64,000 nt of DNA, from NCBI RefSeq assembly GCF_900184995.1, contig NZ_LT860099.1, forward strand, positions 770,269-834,268, given 5' to 3'. The position numbers and the translations under genes are program-made. This DNA comes from Konateibacter massiliensis (GTDB lineage Bacteria; Bacillota; Clostridia; Lachnospirales; Lachnospiraceae). Positions 17,834-27,296 of this stretch are shown here, in pieces (position 1 is the first letter of the stretch; each line of letters opens with the position of its first letter). A model generated the notes under the pieces. That model had not been told where the DNA came from. It saw only the letters and a program-made list of their open reading frames with translations, and ran no database searches.

Positions 17834-19729
17834 TTATCTTCCCTTTTTCTTGTGGACATTTCGAATGGTTTTCTTTTTCACAGGCTTTTTCTCTTCCTGC
17901 TTTCTGGCTGCTCCTTGATAGGATTTTTCACTCTTTTTCGGTCTGATCAGGCACTTTTTATCAAAACCGATTAAATCGGTTCGTTTTGCAAGCGTCAGCG
18001 CCTCCACGACCAAATCATAGTTTTTCGGATTACGGTATTGAATGAGTGCCCTCTGCATTGCCTTTTCATGGGGATTGGTCGGCACATACACCTTTTCCAT
18101 TGTCCTTGGATCCAAACCTGTGTAATACATACAAGTCGATATCGTGGACGGAGTGGGATAAAAGTCCTGCACCTGCTCCGGCATATAGCCCAAGTCTCTC
18201 AAATATTCTGCGAGACGTACTGCCTCCTTCATCGTTGAACCCGGATGAGAGGACATTAAGTACGGCACGACAAACTGTTTTTTTCCAAGCTTTTCATTTG
18301 TCTGCTTAAATTTCTTTAAAAACTTTTCATAGACGCTGTTTTCCGGTTTTCCCATCTTGCTCAGCACCGCATCAGCAACATGCTCCGGTGCCACCTTTAG
18401 CTGTCCGCTTACATGATGTTCGCAAAGTTCCTCAAAAAACTCATTATTCTCATCGTTGATTAAATAATCAAAGCGGATTCCCGAACGGATAAACACCTTT
18501 TTCACATTCGGAAGCTCGCGCAGCTCACGAAGTAAGGATAGATAATCTTTATGGTCAACCTTCAAATTATTGCAAGGCTTCGGAAACAGGCACTGCTTGT
18601 TTGAACAAACACCTTTCGTCATCTGCTTCTCACATGACGTATGTCTGAAATTCGCCGTCGGTCCGCCTACATCGTGGATATAGCCCTTGAAATCCTTATC
18701 CCAGACGATTTGATTTCCCTCTGAAAGAATGGACTCATGACTTCGCACCTGAATGATTCTTCCCTGATGGAAGGTCAGCGCACAAAAATTACAGCCGCCA
18801 AAGCAGCCTCGGTTGCTTATAATACTGAATTTCACTTCCTCAATCGCCGGAACACCGCCAAGCTTCTCATAGCTTGGGTGATAAGTTCGCATATAAGGAA
18901 GGGAATAGGTTCTGTCCATCTCCTGCTCAGTGAGAGGCTTGGAAGCGGGATTTTGCACAACATACAAGCTGTCGCTGTACTTTTCAATCAGCCGCTTTCC
19001 CGTAAAGGGATCTGTGTTTGTATACTGTATATAAAAGCTCTTCGCATAATTTTCTTTATTTTTTAATAAATCGGCATACTCCGGAAGCTCAATCGCATCA
19101 TAGACGCTCTCCTTGCTCTTCGTCTTATAGACGCTTCCGTCCAAAAATGTGACATCCTTGATATCAAGTCCGCTGTTTAACGCATCCGCCATTTCTACGA
19201 TGGAGCGCTCTCCCATTCCGTATAAAATCAAATCCGCCCCGGAATCCAAAAGCAGAGATCGTTTCATACTGTTTGCCCAGTAGTCATAGTGTGCGAGTCG
19301 GCGTAAGCTTCCCTCAATACCGCCCACGATAATCGGCTTGCTTTTATAGCTCTGTCTGATTAAATTACAATAAACAATCGTTGCATTATCCGGTCTTTTC
19401 CCCATGATACCGCCGGGCGTGAAAGCGTCGGTCACACGTCTTTTCTTGGAAACAGAATAATGATTTACCATCGAATCCATATTTCCTGCGCTCACAAGAA
19501 AGCCAAGCCTTGGCTCCCCCAAAATATTGATGCTGTTTTTATCCTTCCAGTCAGGCTGTGAGATAATACCCACCGTGTAACCGTTTGCCTCCAGCACACG
19601 GCTTACAATGGCATGCCCAAAGGATGGGTGATCGACATAGGCATCTCCTATCACATAGACAAAATCCAACTGCTCTATTTCTCTGCTTTCCATATCAGCT
19701 CTGCTGATTGGCAAAAACCCTTTACTCAT
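17834..19729 (-). CDS. YgiQ family radical SAM protein
   Basis: 631-residue YgiQ/UPF0313 protein of unknown reaction. The radical SAM cysteines are in [13 protein letters not shown] (CxxxCxxC) near residue 310. The N-terminal B12-binding-like part carries [23 protein letters not shown], and the C-terminal part is basic ([18 protein letters not shown]), possibly nucleic-acid binding. Normal length. Its start overlaps the HAD gene end by 8 bp. Confidence 0.93.
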   Translation of the reverse strand: MSKGFLPISRADMESREIEQLDFVYVIGDAYVDHPSFGHAIVSRVLEANGYTVGIISQPDWKDKNSINILGEPRLGFLVSAGNMDSMVNHYSVSKKRRVTDAFTPGGIMGKRPDNATIVYCNLIRQSYKSKPIIVGGIEGSLRRLAHYDYWANSMKRSLLLDSGADLILYGMGERSIVEMADALNSGLDIKDVTFLDGSVYKTKSKESVYDAIELPEYADLLKNKENYAKSFYIQYTNTDPFTGKRLIEKYSDSLYVVQNPASKPLTEQEMDRTYSLPYMRTYHPSYEKLGGVPAIEEVKFSIISNRGCFGGCNFCALTFHQGRIIQVRSHESILSEGNQIVWDKDFKGYIHDVGGPTANFRHTSCEKQMTKGVCSNKQCLFPKPCNNLKVDHKDYLSLLRELRELPNVKKVFIRSGIRFDYLINDENNEFFEELCEHHVSGQLKVAPEHVADAVLSKMGKPENSVYEKFLKKFKQTNEKLGKKQFVVPYLMSSHPGSTMKEAVRLAEYLRDLGYMPEQVQDFYPTPSTISTCMYYTGLDPRTMEKVYVPTNPHEKAMQRALIQYRNPKNYDLVVEALTLAKRTDLIGFDKKCLIRPKKSEKSYQGAARKQEEKKPVKKKTIRNVHKKKGR

Positions 19730-20396
19730 CTGCTAATACCTCATAGGTTCCTTCTAATACTTCTTGAAATGTATTTATGTAATAATCCGCTAACTTTCGT
19801 TTTTTTACTTCCTGATCCTTTGAAAAATCATCATATATCGTACAAACTCTCATATTAGCATTTTTTCCTGCCAAAATCCCCATCGGGATGTCCTCAAATA
19901 CAAGACAGTCCTCCGGTCTTACATGGAGGCGCTTTGCCGTCGCCAGATAAATATCCGGGGAAGGCTTTCCTGCATTTACTTCACACGCAGTCGTCACGGT
20001 ATCGAACAGATGCTCAATGTGCTTCGCCTTTAGAACTCCTTGCACAAGCTCGTTGGAATTGCTTGTGGAGATACCGGTCTTGATTTTATTTTCTTTTAGG
20101 TATTGAAGAAAGCCAAGCGCTCCTTCCTTCAGCTGCACACAGGTCGTGTAGTGTTCATATGCCATCTGATTCCAGATGCCTTTAATCTCCTCAACCGATT
20201 CTTTAAACTGAAAACGGTTTTTAAAATACTGTGCCGTCTCCGTAAAGCTCATTCCTTCAATGCTGTTTTGCAAATCACCCGGAAGCTCAATTCCGTAGCC
20301 TCCCAAAAACTGTATATCAATCTCTTTCCACACGGACATGGAGTCAATCAAGGTACCGTCCAAATCAAACAGTACCGCTTTTACATTATCTAACAT
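19722..20396 (-). CDS. HAD family phosphatase (beta-phosphoglucomutase-like)
   Basis: 224 residues with the three HAD motifs: nucleophile [21 protein letters not shown] and [17 protein letters not shown] helical cap lies between motifs 1 and 2 (class IA). It resembles the sugar-phosphate phosphatase/phosphomutase group, but the substrate is unknown. Its ATG overlaps the stop of the upstream gene (TAATG), with SD AGGAGAACA. Confidence 0.92.
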   Translation of the reverse strand: MLDNVKAVLFDLDGTLIDSMSVWKEIDIQFLGGYGIELPGDLQNSIEGMSFTETAQYFKNRFQFKESVEEIKGIWNQMAYEHYTTCVQLKEGALGFLQYLKENKIKTGISTSNSNELVQGVLKAKHIEHLFDTVTTACEVNAGKPSPDIYLATAKRLHVRPEDCLVFEDIPMGILAGKNANMRVCTIYDDFSKDQEVKKRKLADYYINTFQEVLEGTYEVLADE

Positions 20397-21103
20397 TATG
20401 TTCTCCTTAACAACTCAATCTCTTCTTTTGTCAGTTCTCTATATTCTCCCGGCTTTAGCTTTTCATCGAGCCGTAAGCCGCCTATCTGTATCCTTTTTAA
20501 AAATATTACTTTTTTATCTACCGCCTCAAACATTCTCTTGACCTGATGAAAGCGTCCCTCCTGTATCGTAAGCTCAATCTCTGAAATCTCACCCGCCTGG
20601 ATTATGACAAGCTGCGCCGGCATCGTTGGCTTTTCATCCTGAATGTCAAGCCCCTCGGAAAACCGTTTAACGTCCTCGTCTGTCACAAGCCCCTCCACCT
20701 TTGCATAATACATCTTATCAACGTGCTTTCTAGGGGAAAGCATGTCATGGGAGAGCACTCCGTCATTTGTGATGATAAGAAGCCCTTCCGTATCCTTGTC
20801 AAGCCTTCCGACGGGAAACAAATCCGCCCGCTTTTTATCTTTAATCAGCTCGATTACCGTCTTTGATACATTGTCCTTCGTTGCCGATACCACCCCTTGG
20901 GGCTTATTCAGCATAAAATATTCAAAAGCAGTATATTGAACAGGAGTTTTTTTATATTCCACAATATCTGTTTCCAAGTCAAGCTTTTGCTCAGGCTTGT
21001 CTGCCTTCTCACCGTTAATCGTGATAAGTCCCTTTTTCACATACTGCTTTACCTGACTTCTGCTTCCGACTCCTGCCTCTGCCAAAAATTTATCTAATCT
21101 CAT
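20396..21103 (-). CDS. RsuA-family rRNA pseudouridine synthase
   Basis: Stand-alone pseudouridine synthase of the RsuA/RluB/E/F family. S4 domain at residues 1-60 (MRLDKFLAEAGVGSRSQVKQYVKKG), then the catalytic VGRLDKDTEGLLIITNDG. 235 residues. The target is probably 16S U516 or a 23S uridine. 16 bp after the alarmone synthetase gene, SD GGAGTAAAT. Confidence 0.94.
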   Translation of the reverse strand: MRLDKFLAEAGVGSRSQVKQYVKKGLITINGEKADKPEQKLDLETDIVEYKKTPVQYTAFEYFMLNKPQGVVSATKDNVSKTVIELIKDKKRADLFPVGRLDKDTEGLLIITNDGVLSHDMLSPRKHVDKMYYAKVEGLVTDEDVKRFSEGLDIQDEKPTMPAQLVIIQAGEISEIELTIQEGRFHQVKRMFEAVDKKVIFLKRIQIGGLRLDEKLKPGEYRELTKEEIELLRRT

Positions 21104-21119
21104 ATTTACTCCAATATCA

Positions 21120-21935
21120 TTAGCTTATATCTCTTGTTATCGCCTGCGCCCGATATCCCTCGGCTATGATGTCTAATTGCTTGTTAAAACGTCTTAGCTG
21201 GTCTACATCCTCAGTCTTATATATCTTATAAAATTCATCCTGAATTTTGCTGACTTCCCTCTTATTTGCTACCTTGTATAAATTTTGGATGTTGTTTAAA
21301 ATATCCGCCACCACATTCGCTTTAATCTGGAAAGAATTCTGGGCGTCCATAATCTCACTGCGCACAGACGACATCTCACTGTCCAGCACGCGCACAGCAT
21401 CTGCTGCACTGCTCAGTCTCTCCTTGATATGCTCGGGCATATTTTTCTTATACTTGTATTGAAGAGAATGCTCCACTGTCGCCCAAAAATCCATTGCAAG
21501 GGTGCGAATTTGAATTTCTACCTGCAGCCTTTTTGTACCGTTTATCGTATACACATCATAGAAAATAATCAGATGATAGCTGCGATAGCCGCTCTCCTTC
21601 ACATTGTCCAGATAATCCTTTACAAGCTTTATTTCCATGTCCTTGCGGTTTTCAATCAATTCCACAACACGGTAAATATCCTCCTCAAACTGGCATATAA
21701 TTCGTAATCCCGCAATATCCTCAACCTTTTCCTCAAGGTCCTCAAACGGTATTTTTTTCTTCTGCATTTTTTCCAATATACTCGAAATAGTTTTTACCCT
21801 TCCCGTTACCTGCTCAATCGGGGAATAAAGTCCATTTTCTTTATGTTCCTTAATCAAGTGGCGGAACTTGAGTATCAGTTCATTCACCGCCAATTCATAT
21901 GGATTTAGCAATTCTCTCCACAATTGTATTTCCAT
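21120..21935 (-). CDS. Small alarmone synthetase (GTP pyrophosphokinase, RelQ-like)
   Basis: Synthetase-only RelA/SpoT-domain protein of 271 residues, predicted to make (p)ppGpp from ATP and GDP/GTP. Recognisable: VTGRVKTISSILEKM, EDIAGLRIICQFEEDIYRVVELI, KESGYRSYHLI, VEIQIRTLAMDFWATVEHSLQYKY. No HD hydrolase, TGS or ACT domain. The C-terminal 60 residues are helical, as in RelQ tetramers. First gene of an eight-gene unit with a strong promoter (22038-22066) overlapped by a palindrome. SD GGAGAGGG. Confidence 0.93.
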   Translation of the reverse strand: MEIQLWRELLNPYELAVNELILKFRHLIKEHKENGLYSPIEQVTGRVKTISSILEKMQKKKIPFEDLEEKVEDIAGLRIICQFEEDIYRVVELIENRKDMEIKLVKDYLDNVKESGYRSYHLIIFYDVYTINGTKRLQVEIQIRTLAMDFWATVEHSLQYKYKKNMPEHIKERLSSAADAVRVLDSEMSSVRSEIMDAQNSFQIKANVVADILNNIQNLYKVANKREVSKIQDEFYKIYKTEDVDQLRRFNKQLDIIAEGYRAQAITRDIS

Positions 21936-22019
21936 AAATCCCTCTCCTTTACTTCCCTAATGCCTTTCATTCAATCAATTAATTATAAATTGCTTCGCAA
22001 TTTAGAGCATCCCATCCGG

Positions 22020-22045
22020 GTTATAATGTCTATCGACATTATAAC
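22020..22045. promoter_or_regulatory. 11-bp inverted repeat over the -10 of the alarmone synthetase promoter
   Basis: GTTATAATGTC (22020-22030) and its exact complement (22035-22045) are separated by TATC. One arm contains the -10 hexamer and the other covers the expected transcription start, an arrangement typical of a repressor operator. A second small hairpin (TAAATTG/CAATTTA, 21986-22004) follows in the leader. Confidence 0.6.
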
Positions 22046-22066
22046 ATACCCACAATTTCATGTCAC
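22038..22066 (-). promoter_or_regulatory. Sigma-A promoter of the alarmone synthetase operon
   Basis: GTGACA (22061-22066), 17-bp spacer, TATAAT (22038-22043) on the minus strand; 5/6 and 6/6 matches. About 100 nt upstream of the start codon. Confidence 0.75.
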
Positions 22067-22077
22067 TCTTAATCATT

Positions 22078-22983
22078 TCAATAGGAATAGCTTAATTTTT
22101 TATCCTCCAGATATCGCAAAATCCAGTATGGATTGATGCTTTCCTCCCCCGTATTCTCCGTATCAATATAAATTCCTACATGCAGGTGAACATCGAAATT
22201 CCCTGTCGTCCCTTCCTCTCCATAGCCTGAATTACCCATATAGCCAAGAAACTCGCCCGCTGTGACAGACTCACCTTCCTTTATATTTTCTGCATAGGAA
22301 TCCAGATGAGCATAATATAGATAAGCGCCCTTCGGCGTCCTGACACCGATACGCCAGCCGCCCTTCTCCAGCCAGCCAAGCTTCTCCACGACACCGTCAC
22401 TCATACTGACAACCGGATAAAGTCCTGCTTCATTGATGCCTGCCATAATATCCGTTCCTTCATGAAAACGCTTACCGCCGTAGGTTCTCTCTGCCAGCCA
22501 CGAATTCTCAAAACTGACTGTCGCCTTTTCGTTTTTGCTGGACATGGGTACCGGAAAATATACCACATCGGACCATATCATATCATAGAAGCCGACAAGT
22601 CTCTCAAGATCTGCCTGCCTTTTCCCTGCCTTATAGGAATAGCTTGCCTCATATTCTGCAATATCATAGGTTTTAAAGTCGCTGTTGGTCAAATCAAAGT
22701 TGTTGTCTAGCATGAAGATAGTGAGAAGCTTTGGAAGCTCTATCTTCTCCTCGCCTTCCCACCCCTTTATTTTTTCCAATACTCCCTCTGATAAATTCAT
22801 GCTTCGAAACTCCATCGTCTCCTCCACATGCTCCGTCAGATTTTTAATACCGGTCATCCGGTAAAGCATATTTTCAAGCGATACGATATAGATACAGCAA
22901 AGAAGCAAAAAGAGCACTAATATATAAATATATTTGGCTTTTAATTTTCGATTTGAAATCCCAGAAATCACTTCACAATCCAA
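22078..22983 (-). CDS. M23 family metallopeptidase (LytM domain), membrane-anchored
   Basis: About 301 residues. A short cytoplasmic N-terminus and one transmembrane helix (about residues 18-37) precede an extracellular region; the LytM domain occupies about 170-290. Zinc ligands are recognisable: HEGTDIMAG and DVHLHVGIY. The domain cuts or binds peptidoglycan cross-links; a SpoIIQ-like sporulation role is possible but not shown. The start is uncertain: a TTG gives this length, and a GTG four codons later is also possible; neither has a strong SD. Confidence 0.86.
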   Translation of the reverse strand: MDCEVISGISNRKLKAKYIYILVLFLLLCCIYIVSLENMLYRMTGIKNLTEHVEETMEFRSMNLSEGVLEKIKGWEGEEKIELPKLLTIFMLDNNFDLTNSDFKTYDIAEYEASYSYKAGKRQADLERLVGFYDMIWSDVVYFPVPMSSKNEKATVSFENSWLAERTYGGKRFHEGTDIMAGINEAGLYPVVSMSDGVVEKLGWLEKGGWRIGVRTPKGAYLYYAHLDSYAENIKEGESVTAGEFLGYMGNSGYGEEGTTGNFDVHLHVGIYIDTENTGEESINPYWILRYLEDKKLSYSY

Positions 22984-23071
22984 CCTAAAAGTGCCATTAT
23001 TTATATATATGCTCTTTTTATAAAAATTAGTCGTAAACTGTTTCGTGCCTTAACAGTCACAACCGGTATAC

Positions 23072-24535
23072 TTACATTTGTCCAAACTCTGTTACAACCT
23101 TTCGAAGGAATGTCCAATAGCGTTCCACAGACTGCACATTCATTCTCTCTTTCGGCGTATGGATGTCAAACACCTCCGGTCCAAGGGAAATCGCATCTAA
23201 GCCTTCTATTTTTTCACAGAACAGCCCGCATTCAAGCCCTGCATGAATGGCTTCAATCTGCGGTTTTACACCAAACTGTTCCTCATATTTGCCTGCCATA
23301 TAGTCTCTCAGTTTGGAGTCCTTCTTGTAAGGCCATGCCGGATACTCACCATTTACACTGTATTCGCCGCCCAAAAACTCTGTGATATATTGAAGCTGGC
23401 TGCTAAGAGCCTGCTTTTCTGAATTGACAGAGCTTCTGACAGAGAAGGTCATCTTGCATTTCTCCTTGTCAAGCGTTAAAATCCCCATATTCAGGGAGGT
23501 CTGTACCAATCCCTTAATGTCGCTGCTCATATTCTGCACCCCGTTTGGCAGATTCATAAGCATAAACTGAACAAACTCCTTGCTCTTTGGTGTGAGCATA
23601 TCTGCTGTTGCAACTCCATCCTTTTTCGCCGCCATCGCAGCACCCGGATCGTTTGTCGCAAATTCATTTTTCAGTATCTTGTCAAACTCTGCAACCGTCT
23701 CCTCTAAAAGAGTGCAGTCTTTCTCTTCGATAAACAGCTCCGCAACCGTCTCTCTTGGAATTGCATTGTCCTTTGAGCCACCGTTTAATGAGATAACACC
23801 ATAATGTAACACATTCCCTAAATAATATAAAAAGCGTCCCATCAGCTTGTTTGAATTTCCTCTGTATTTGTCAATCTCCGCACCGGAATGTCCGCCCTGA
23901 AGCCCTGTCACCTTCACCGTATACTTTGTCATCGTCTCCTCATGATATTCCACAGGAAGCTCACATTCTGAAGTCATACCGCCTGCACAGGATGTAAGGA
24001 ACATTCCTTCCACATCAGAATCAATGTTGATTAAGTACTTTCCTTTCAGCGAGGACAGATCAATCGCTGACGCACCCAAAAGTCCAATTTCCTCATCCGT
24101 CGTCAAAACAATTTCAAGTCTTGGATGAGCCAGTTTTTCATCCGCAAGCAATGCAAGCGAATATGCCACCGCCACACCGTCATCAGCTCCAAGCGTCGTG
24201 CCCTTCGCACTCAAAAAATTGTCATGAAGCTCAAGCGTCAGACCCTCTTTTTCAAAATCAATTTCATAGTCCAGCTCTTTTTCGCACACCATATCTAAAT
24301 GTCCCTGGATGATGACAGCAGGGACATTCTCATAACCTGCGCTTGCCTCTTTGATGATAATTACATTGTTTGAAGCATCCTGCATGTATTCCAGATTATG
24401 TGCCTTTGCAAAGCTCACACAGTAATCGCTGATTCCTTTTGTGTTTCGTGAGCCACGCGGAATCGCCGAAATCTCCTTGAAATATTTATAAAATTCCTTT
24501 GGTTCTAGTTCTTCTATCGTCTTGATCGTGCTCAT
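23072..24535 (-). CDS. pepD: Beta-Ala-His dipeptidase / aminoacyl-histidine dipeptidase (M20)
   Basis: Cytosolic metallodipeptidase of the M20C (PepD) group, 487 residues. Zinc-site segments: IIQGHLDMVCEK, GADDGVAVAYSLAL and TTDEEIGLLGA. The lid domain (GLQGGHSGAEIDKYRGN) and the late AIHAGLECGLF are typical. Divergent from the YlbJ-like gene, sharing a 71-bp intergenic region. Confidence 0.94.
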   Translation of the reverse strand: MSTIKTIEELEPKEFYKYFKEISAIPRGSRNTKGISDYCVSFAKAHNLEYMQDASNNVIIIKEASAGYENVPAVIIQGHLDMVCEKELDYEIDFEKEGLTLELHDNFLSAKGTTLGADDGVAVAYSLALLADEKLAHPRLEIVLTTDEEIGLLGASAIDLSSLKGKYLINIDSDVEGMFLTSCAGGMTSECELPVEYHEETMTKYTVKVTGLQGGHSGAEIDKYRGNSNKLMGRFLYYLGNVLHYGVISLNGGSKDNAIPRETVAELFIEEKDCTLLEETVAEFDKILKNEFATNDPGAAMAAKKDGVATADMLTPKSKEFVQFMLMNLPNGVQNMSSDIKGLVQTSLNMGILTLDKEKCKMTFSVRSSVNSEKQALSSQLQYITEFLGGEYSVNGEYPAWPYKKDSKLRDYMAGKYEEQFGVKPQIEAIHAGLECGLFCEKIEGLDAISLGPEVFDIHTPKERMNVQSVERYWTFLRKVVTEFGQM

Positions 24536-24606
24536 ACAAACCTGCCTCCGTATTCATATTCTTTTTGTTTTTTTAATATATTGTAAAAAACTAAGAGAGC
24601 ATTCCT

Positions 24607-25539
24607 TTGAAAAAAACAATCTATACTCTCATAATTCTCAGTATATTCCTCTTTATTTTTTTATATCCGTCTGAGTCTGTCAGTGCCTCAAAGGGCGGCC
24701 TGCTTCTCTGGTTTAATGTCATTATCCCAAATCTTCTGCCTTTTATGATATTATCCAATCTTATTATTGCCTTCAATGCAGCTTCCTATATTACATTTTT
24801 CTTTGCCCCTGTCTTAAAGCTTTTGTTCGGCATCAGCAGGGAAGGCAGCTATGCCGTTATCACCGGCTTTTTATGCGGCTATCCGATGGGTGCTAAGGTA
24901 ACAGCCGACCTCGTGACCAACCAAAAAATTTCCAAATCAGAAGGAACCTTTCTCTTAGGGTTTTGCAACAACGTTAGTCCTGTTTTCATCATCAACTATG
25001 TTGTGTACGAGACCTTTCAAAGCTCCGCACTGTTAAAGCCTGTCTTTCTTATTTTGTATGCTTCACCGCTTTTATGTGCTGTTTTGTTACGTGTTTTATT
25101 TTACCGTCACTCTTTTTCAGACGAAAAACGCTTTTCTCTTTCCAGCTGCTATGTCAATGCAGACTTTAAAATGATTGATAACGCCATTATGAACGGTTTT
25201 GAGACAATCACAAAGCTTGGCGGGTATATTATATTATTTGCCATTCTGTCTCAGATGCTCGTTCATTTACCGCCCGCTCATTCTTTTCTGAAATATTGGC
25301 TGATTTCCTTGACTGAGATTACAAATGGAATCTCGGTTGTTGCTTCCTCAGCCCTATCCTTTGAGAAAAAGTTTCTCATCGTACTCTCCTGCGTATCCTT
25401 TGGCGGAATTTCCTGCGTTGCGCAGACGCAGAGTATGATAAAAGGCTCCGGTCTCTCCATCAAAAGCTATCTGTTTGCCAAGGTACTTAACATGGGCATC
25501 ACCGCAGTTCTCTGTACCGTCTACCTGTTTACCAGATAG
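24607..25539 (+). CDS. YlbJ-like sporulation integral membrane protein
   Basis: 310-residue multi-pass membrane protein related to YlbJ/SpoVV and the nucleoside-recognition (Gate) family. Diagnostic stretches: LLWFNVIIPNLLPFMILSNLI, GFLCGYPMGAKVTADL and FCNNVSPVFIINYV. In B. subtilis YlbJ is needed for normal spores and SpoVV carries dipicolinate. A TTG start with AGAGAG upstream; no in-frame ATG fits. Divergent from pepD. Confidence 0.8.
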   Translation: MKKTIYTLIILSIFLFIFLYPSESVSASKGGLLLWFNVIIPNLLPFMILSNLIIAFNAASYITFFFAPVLKLLFGISREGSYAVITGFLCGYPMGAKVTADLVTNQKISKSEGTFLLGFCNNVSPVFIINYVVYETFQSSALLKPVFLILYASPLLCAVLLRVLFYRHSFSDEKRFSLSSCYVNADFKMIDNAIMNGFETITKLGGYIILFAILSQMLVHLPPAHSFLKYWLISLTEITNGISVVASSALSFEKKFLIVLSCVSFGGISCVAQTQSMIKGSGLSIKSYLFAKVLNMGITAVLCTVYLFTR

Positions 25540-25574
25540 GAAATTCCCATCTGGCAAAGCAGACTTATCCGCTT

Positions 25575-25612
25575 AAAAAGTGCCAAAATCTTACAGTAAG
25601 ATTCCGACACTT
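25575..25612. terminator. Terminator between the convergent YlbJ-like and coiled-coil genes
   Basis: AATCTTAC/GTAAGATT stem with outer AAGTG/CACTT pairing. On the minus strand it is followed by a run of T (CACTTTTTAAG), so it mainly serves the minus-strand gene. Confidence 0.6.
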
Positions 25613-25624
25613 ATTATGTATACG

Positions 25625-26212
25625 TTATTCCTGCTCCAGCAGCTCTTCCGCTATCTCCTCTGCTTCCTCTTCCTGCGGAGGGGCAAGCTCTACCCGGTTC
25701 GCATTTACAATATCATAGCAATCCTGTAAGGATTTCATAAGATTCTCATATTTTGCAGTGCTTGTATTGATAGTATGACTGATAATTCCCTGCAAATTTG
25801 CAAGCATATCATCGGTATACTGTATCGCACCAAGTCTTATATTGTTTGCATCAATTGTTGCATTATCCAGAATTTCCTGCGCCTGGTTGGTTGCAATCAT
25901 TACAATCTCATTTGCCTGCGCATACGCCTGCTGCATAATTTCATGCTCGTTAATCAATTCGTTTGTATGTACGGTAGCCTGCGCGATAATCGAATCAGCT
26001 CTTGCCTGCGCATCTGCCAAAATGGCTTCTTTGTTGTTAATAATCTTCTGATATCTCTTTATCTCATCAGGTGTCTTTAATCTCAGTTCCGTGAGGAGTT
26101 CATCAATTTCTTCCTTATTTACTATTATTTTTGTATTGGATAACGGCTGATATTTACAGCCATTGATATATTCCTCTATCTCTTCAATAATCTGCTCAAT
26201 TTTACTGCTCAC
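25625..26212 (-). CDS. Coiled-coil protein (ATP synthase B/E- or DivIVA-like)
   Basis: 195 residues, mostly a long Ala-rich helix (EAILADAQARADSIIAQA, NEIVMIATNQAQEILDNA) resembling ATP synthase stalk subunits and DivIVA-type proteins, with an acidic tail (EEEAEEIAEELLEQE). It is not part of an ATP synthase cluster; function unknown. 16 bp after coaD and probably co-transcribed with it, an arrangement common in Lachnospiraceae. Confidence 0.7.
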   Translation of the reverse strand: MSSKIEQIIEEIEEYINGCKYQPLSNTKIIVNKEEIDELLTELRLKTPDEIKRYQKIINNKEAILADAQARADSIIAQATVHTNELINEHEIMQQAYAQANEIVMIATNQAQEILDNATIDANNIRLGAIQYTDDMLANLQGIISHTINTSTAKYENLMKSLQDCYDIVNANRVELAPPQEEEAEEIAEELLEQE

Positions 26213-26228
26213 AATACTTCACTCCTTA

Positions 26229-26717
26229 TTATTTTTTATCAATTCCATATTTTTCATACATTTTTTCCGCAACTTTTTTCGGCACAAACTTGGTAATATC
26301 CCCTCCAAAGCTTGCAACTTCCCTCACTGTTGTCGAACTTAGGTAAGAATATTCTAACCTTGCCGTCAAAAACATGGTATCCGCTTCCGGATATAGTACA
26401 TGATTTGTCTGTGCTAACTGCAATTCATATTCAAAGTCTGTGATGGCACGCAACCCCCTTACCACAACAGATGCTTCTACTTCCTTCACAAAATCCACTA
26501 AAAGCCCACTGTACGATACCACCTTAATGTTGGAAATATCCGCAGTTGCCTCCTTTAACATATTAACACGTTCCTCCACGGAAAACAACGGGCTTTTTGA
26601 CGTGTTATTCAAAACTCCTACATATAACTCACCGAACAAATCTGCCGATCTTTTAATAATATCCAAATGTCCATAGGTAACCGGATCAAAGCTACCCGGA
26701 TAAATTGCTCTGTTCAT
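26229..26717 (-). CDS. coaD: Phosphopantetheine adenylyltransferase
   Basis: Fourth step of CoA synthesis: ATP plus 4'-phosphopantetheine to dephospho-CoA. 162 residues from [21 protein letters not shown], with the nucleotidyl-transferase TYGHLD (T/HxGH) motif and the late [18 protein letters not shown]. The ATG at 26715-26717 has SD AGAGGT; the frame is open eight codons further. Follows rsmD by 20 bp. The pan and coaBC genes are elsewhere in the window. Confidence 0.97.
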   Translation of the reverse strand: MNRAIYPGSFDPVTYGHLDIIKRSADLFGELYVGVLNNTSKSPLFSVEERVNMLKEATADISNIKVVSYSGLLVDFVKEVEASVVVRGLRAITDFEYELQLAQTNHVLYPEADTMFLTARLEYSYLSSTTVREVASFGGDITKFVPKKVAEKMYEKYGIDKK

Positions 26718-26737
26718 CTTTACCTCTTTTCCCAATT

Positions 26738-27289
26738 TCACTGCATTTCAAGAAAGATATGCATGCTGGTCTTATATTCTTTTCTCTGCACAATTCGAAA
26801 TCCTAAATCTTCCGCGTAGTCAAACCGGGTTTCCAAAGATGCTTCTACAATTATAACACTTGTCTTGTCGATAAGGGAAGAACTTTTCAAATATTCTAAT
26901 ACCTGTTTTTCCAATAACTGATTATAAGGGGGGTCCATAAAAATATAGTCAAACACATATTTTCCCTCTAACCTTCTCAGTGCCGTGAGTACATCGGAAG
27001 GTATCAGCTGCGCATTGCTCTTTAATTTTGTGTGTTCCAGATTATATTCGATAACCGAAACGGCTTCCCTGCCGTTCTCTACAAAAACCGCTTCCTTCGC
27101 TCCTCTGCTGAGCGCTTCAATTCCGATTTGACCGCTCCCTGCAAATAAATCCAGAAACGTCGCTCCTTCCAGATAAGGATTCAGCATATTAAATAGTGTT
27201 TCCTTGATTCTGTCGCTTGTCGGTCTCGTCGCGTCTCCCGAAACGGTTTGTAAATTATGTCTTCTCGCTGTTCCTGCTATTACTCTCAT
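26738..27289 (-). CDS. rsmD: 16S rRNA (guanine(966)-N(2))-methyltransferase
   Basis: SAM-dependent methyltransferase of the 30S subunit, 183 residues from [18 protein letters not shown]. Motif I is [20 protein letters not shown] and the N-methylase motif IV is FMDPPYNQ. The ATG at 27287-27289 has SD GAGGAGACT; longer in-frame starts lack homology. rsmD-coaD is a conserved pair in Firmicutes. Confidence 0.96.
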   Translation of the reverse strand: MRVIAGTARRHNLQTVSGDATRPTSDRIKETLFNMLNPYLEGATFLDLFAGSGQIGIEALSRGAKEAVFVENGREAVSVIEYNLEHTKLKSNAQLIPSDVLTALRRLEGKYVFDYIFMDPPYNQLLEKQVLEYLKSSSLIDKTSVIIVEASLETRFDYAEDLGFRIVQRKEYKTSMHIFLEMQ

Positions 27290-27296
27290 AGTCTCC

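Noticed and set aside
22984-23071. Sigma-F/G promoter upstream of the M23 peptidase gene
   Set aside because: A GCATA occurs, but no matching -10 at the proper distance.
25533-25555. Stem CCAGAT/ATCTGG at the end of the YlbJ-like gene as terminator
   Set aside because: Only 6 bp, no T-tract; the hairpin at 25575-25612 is the better candidate.
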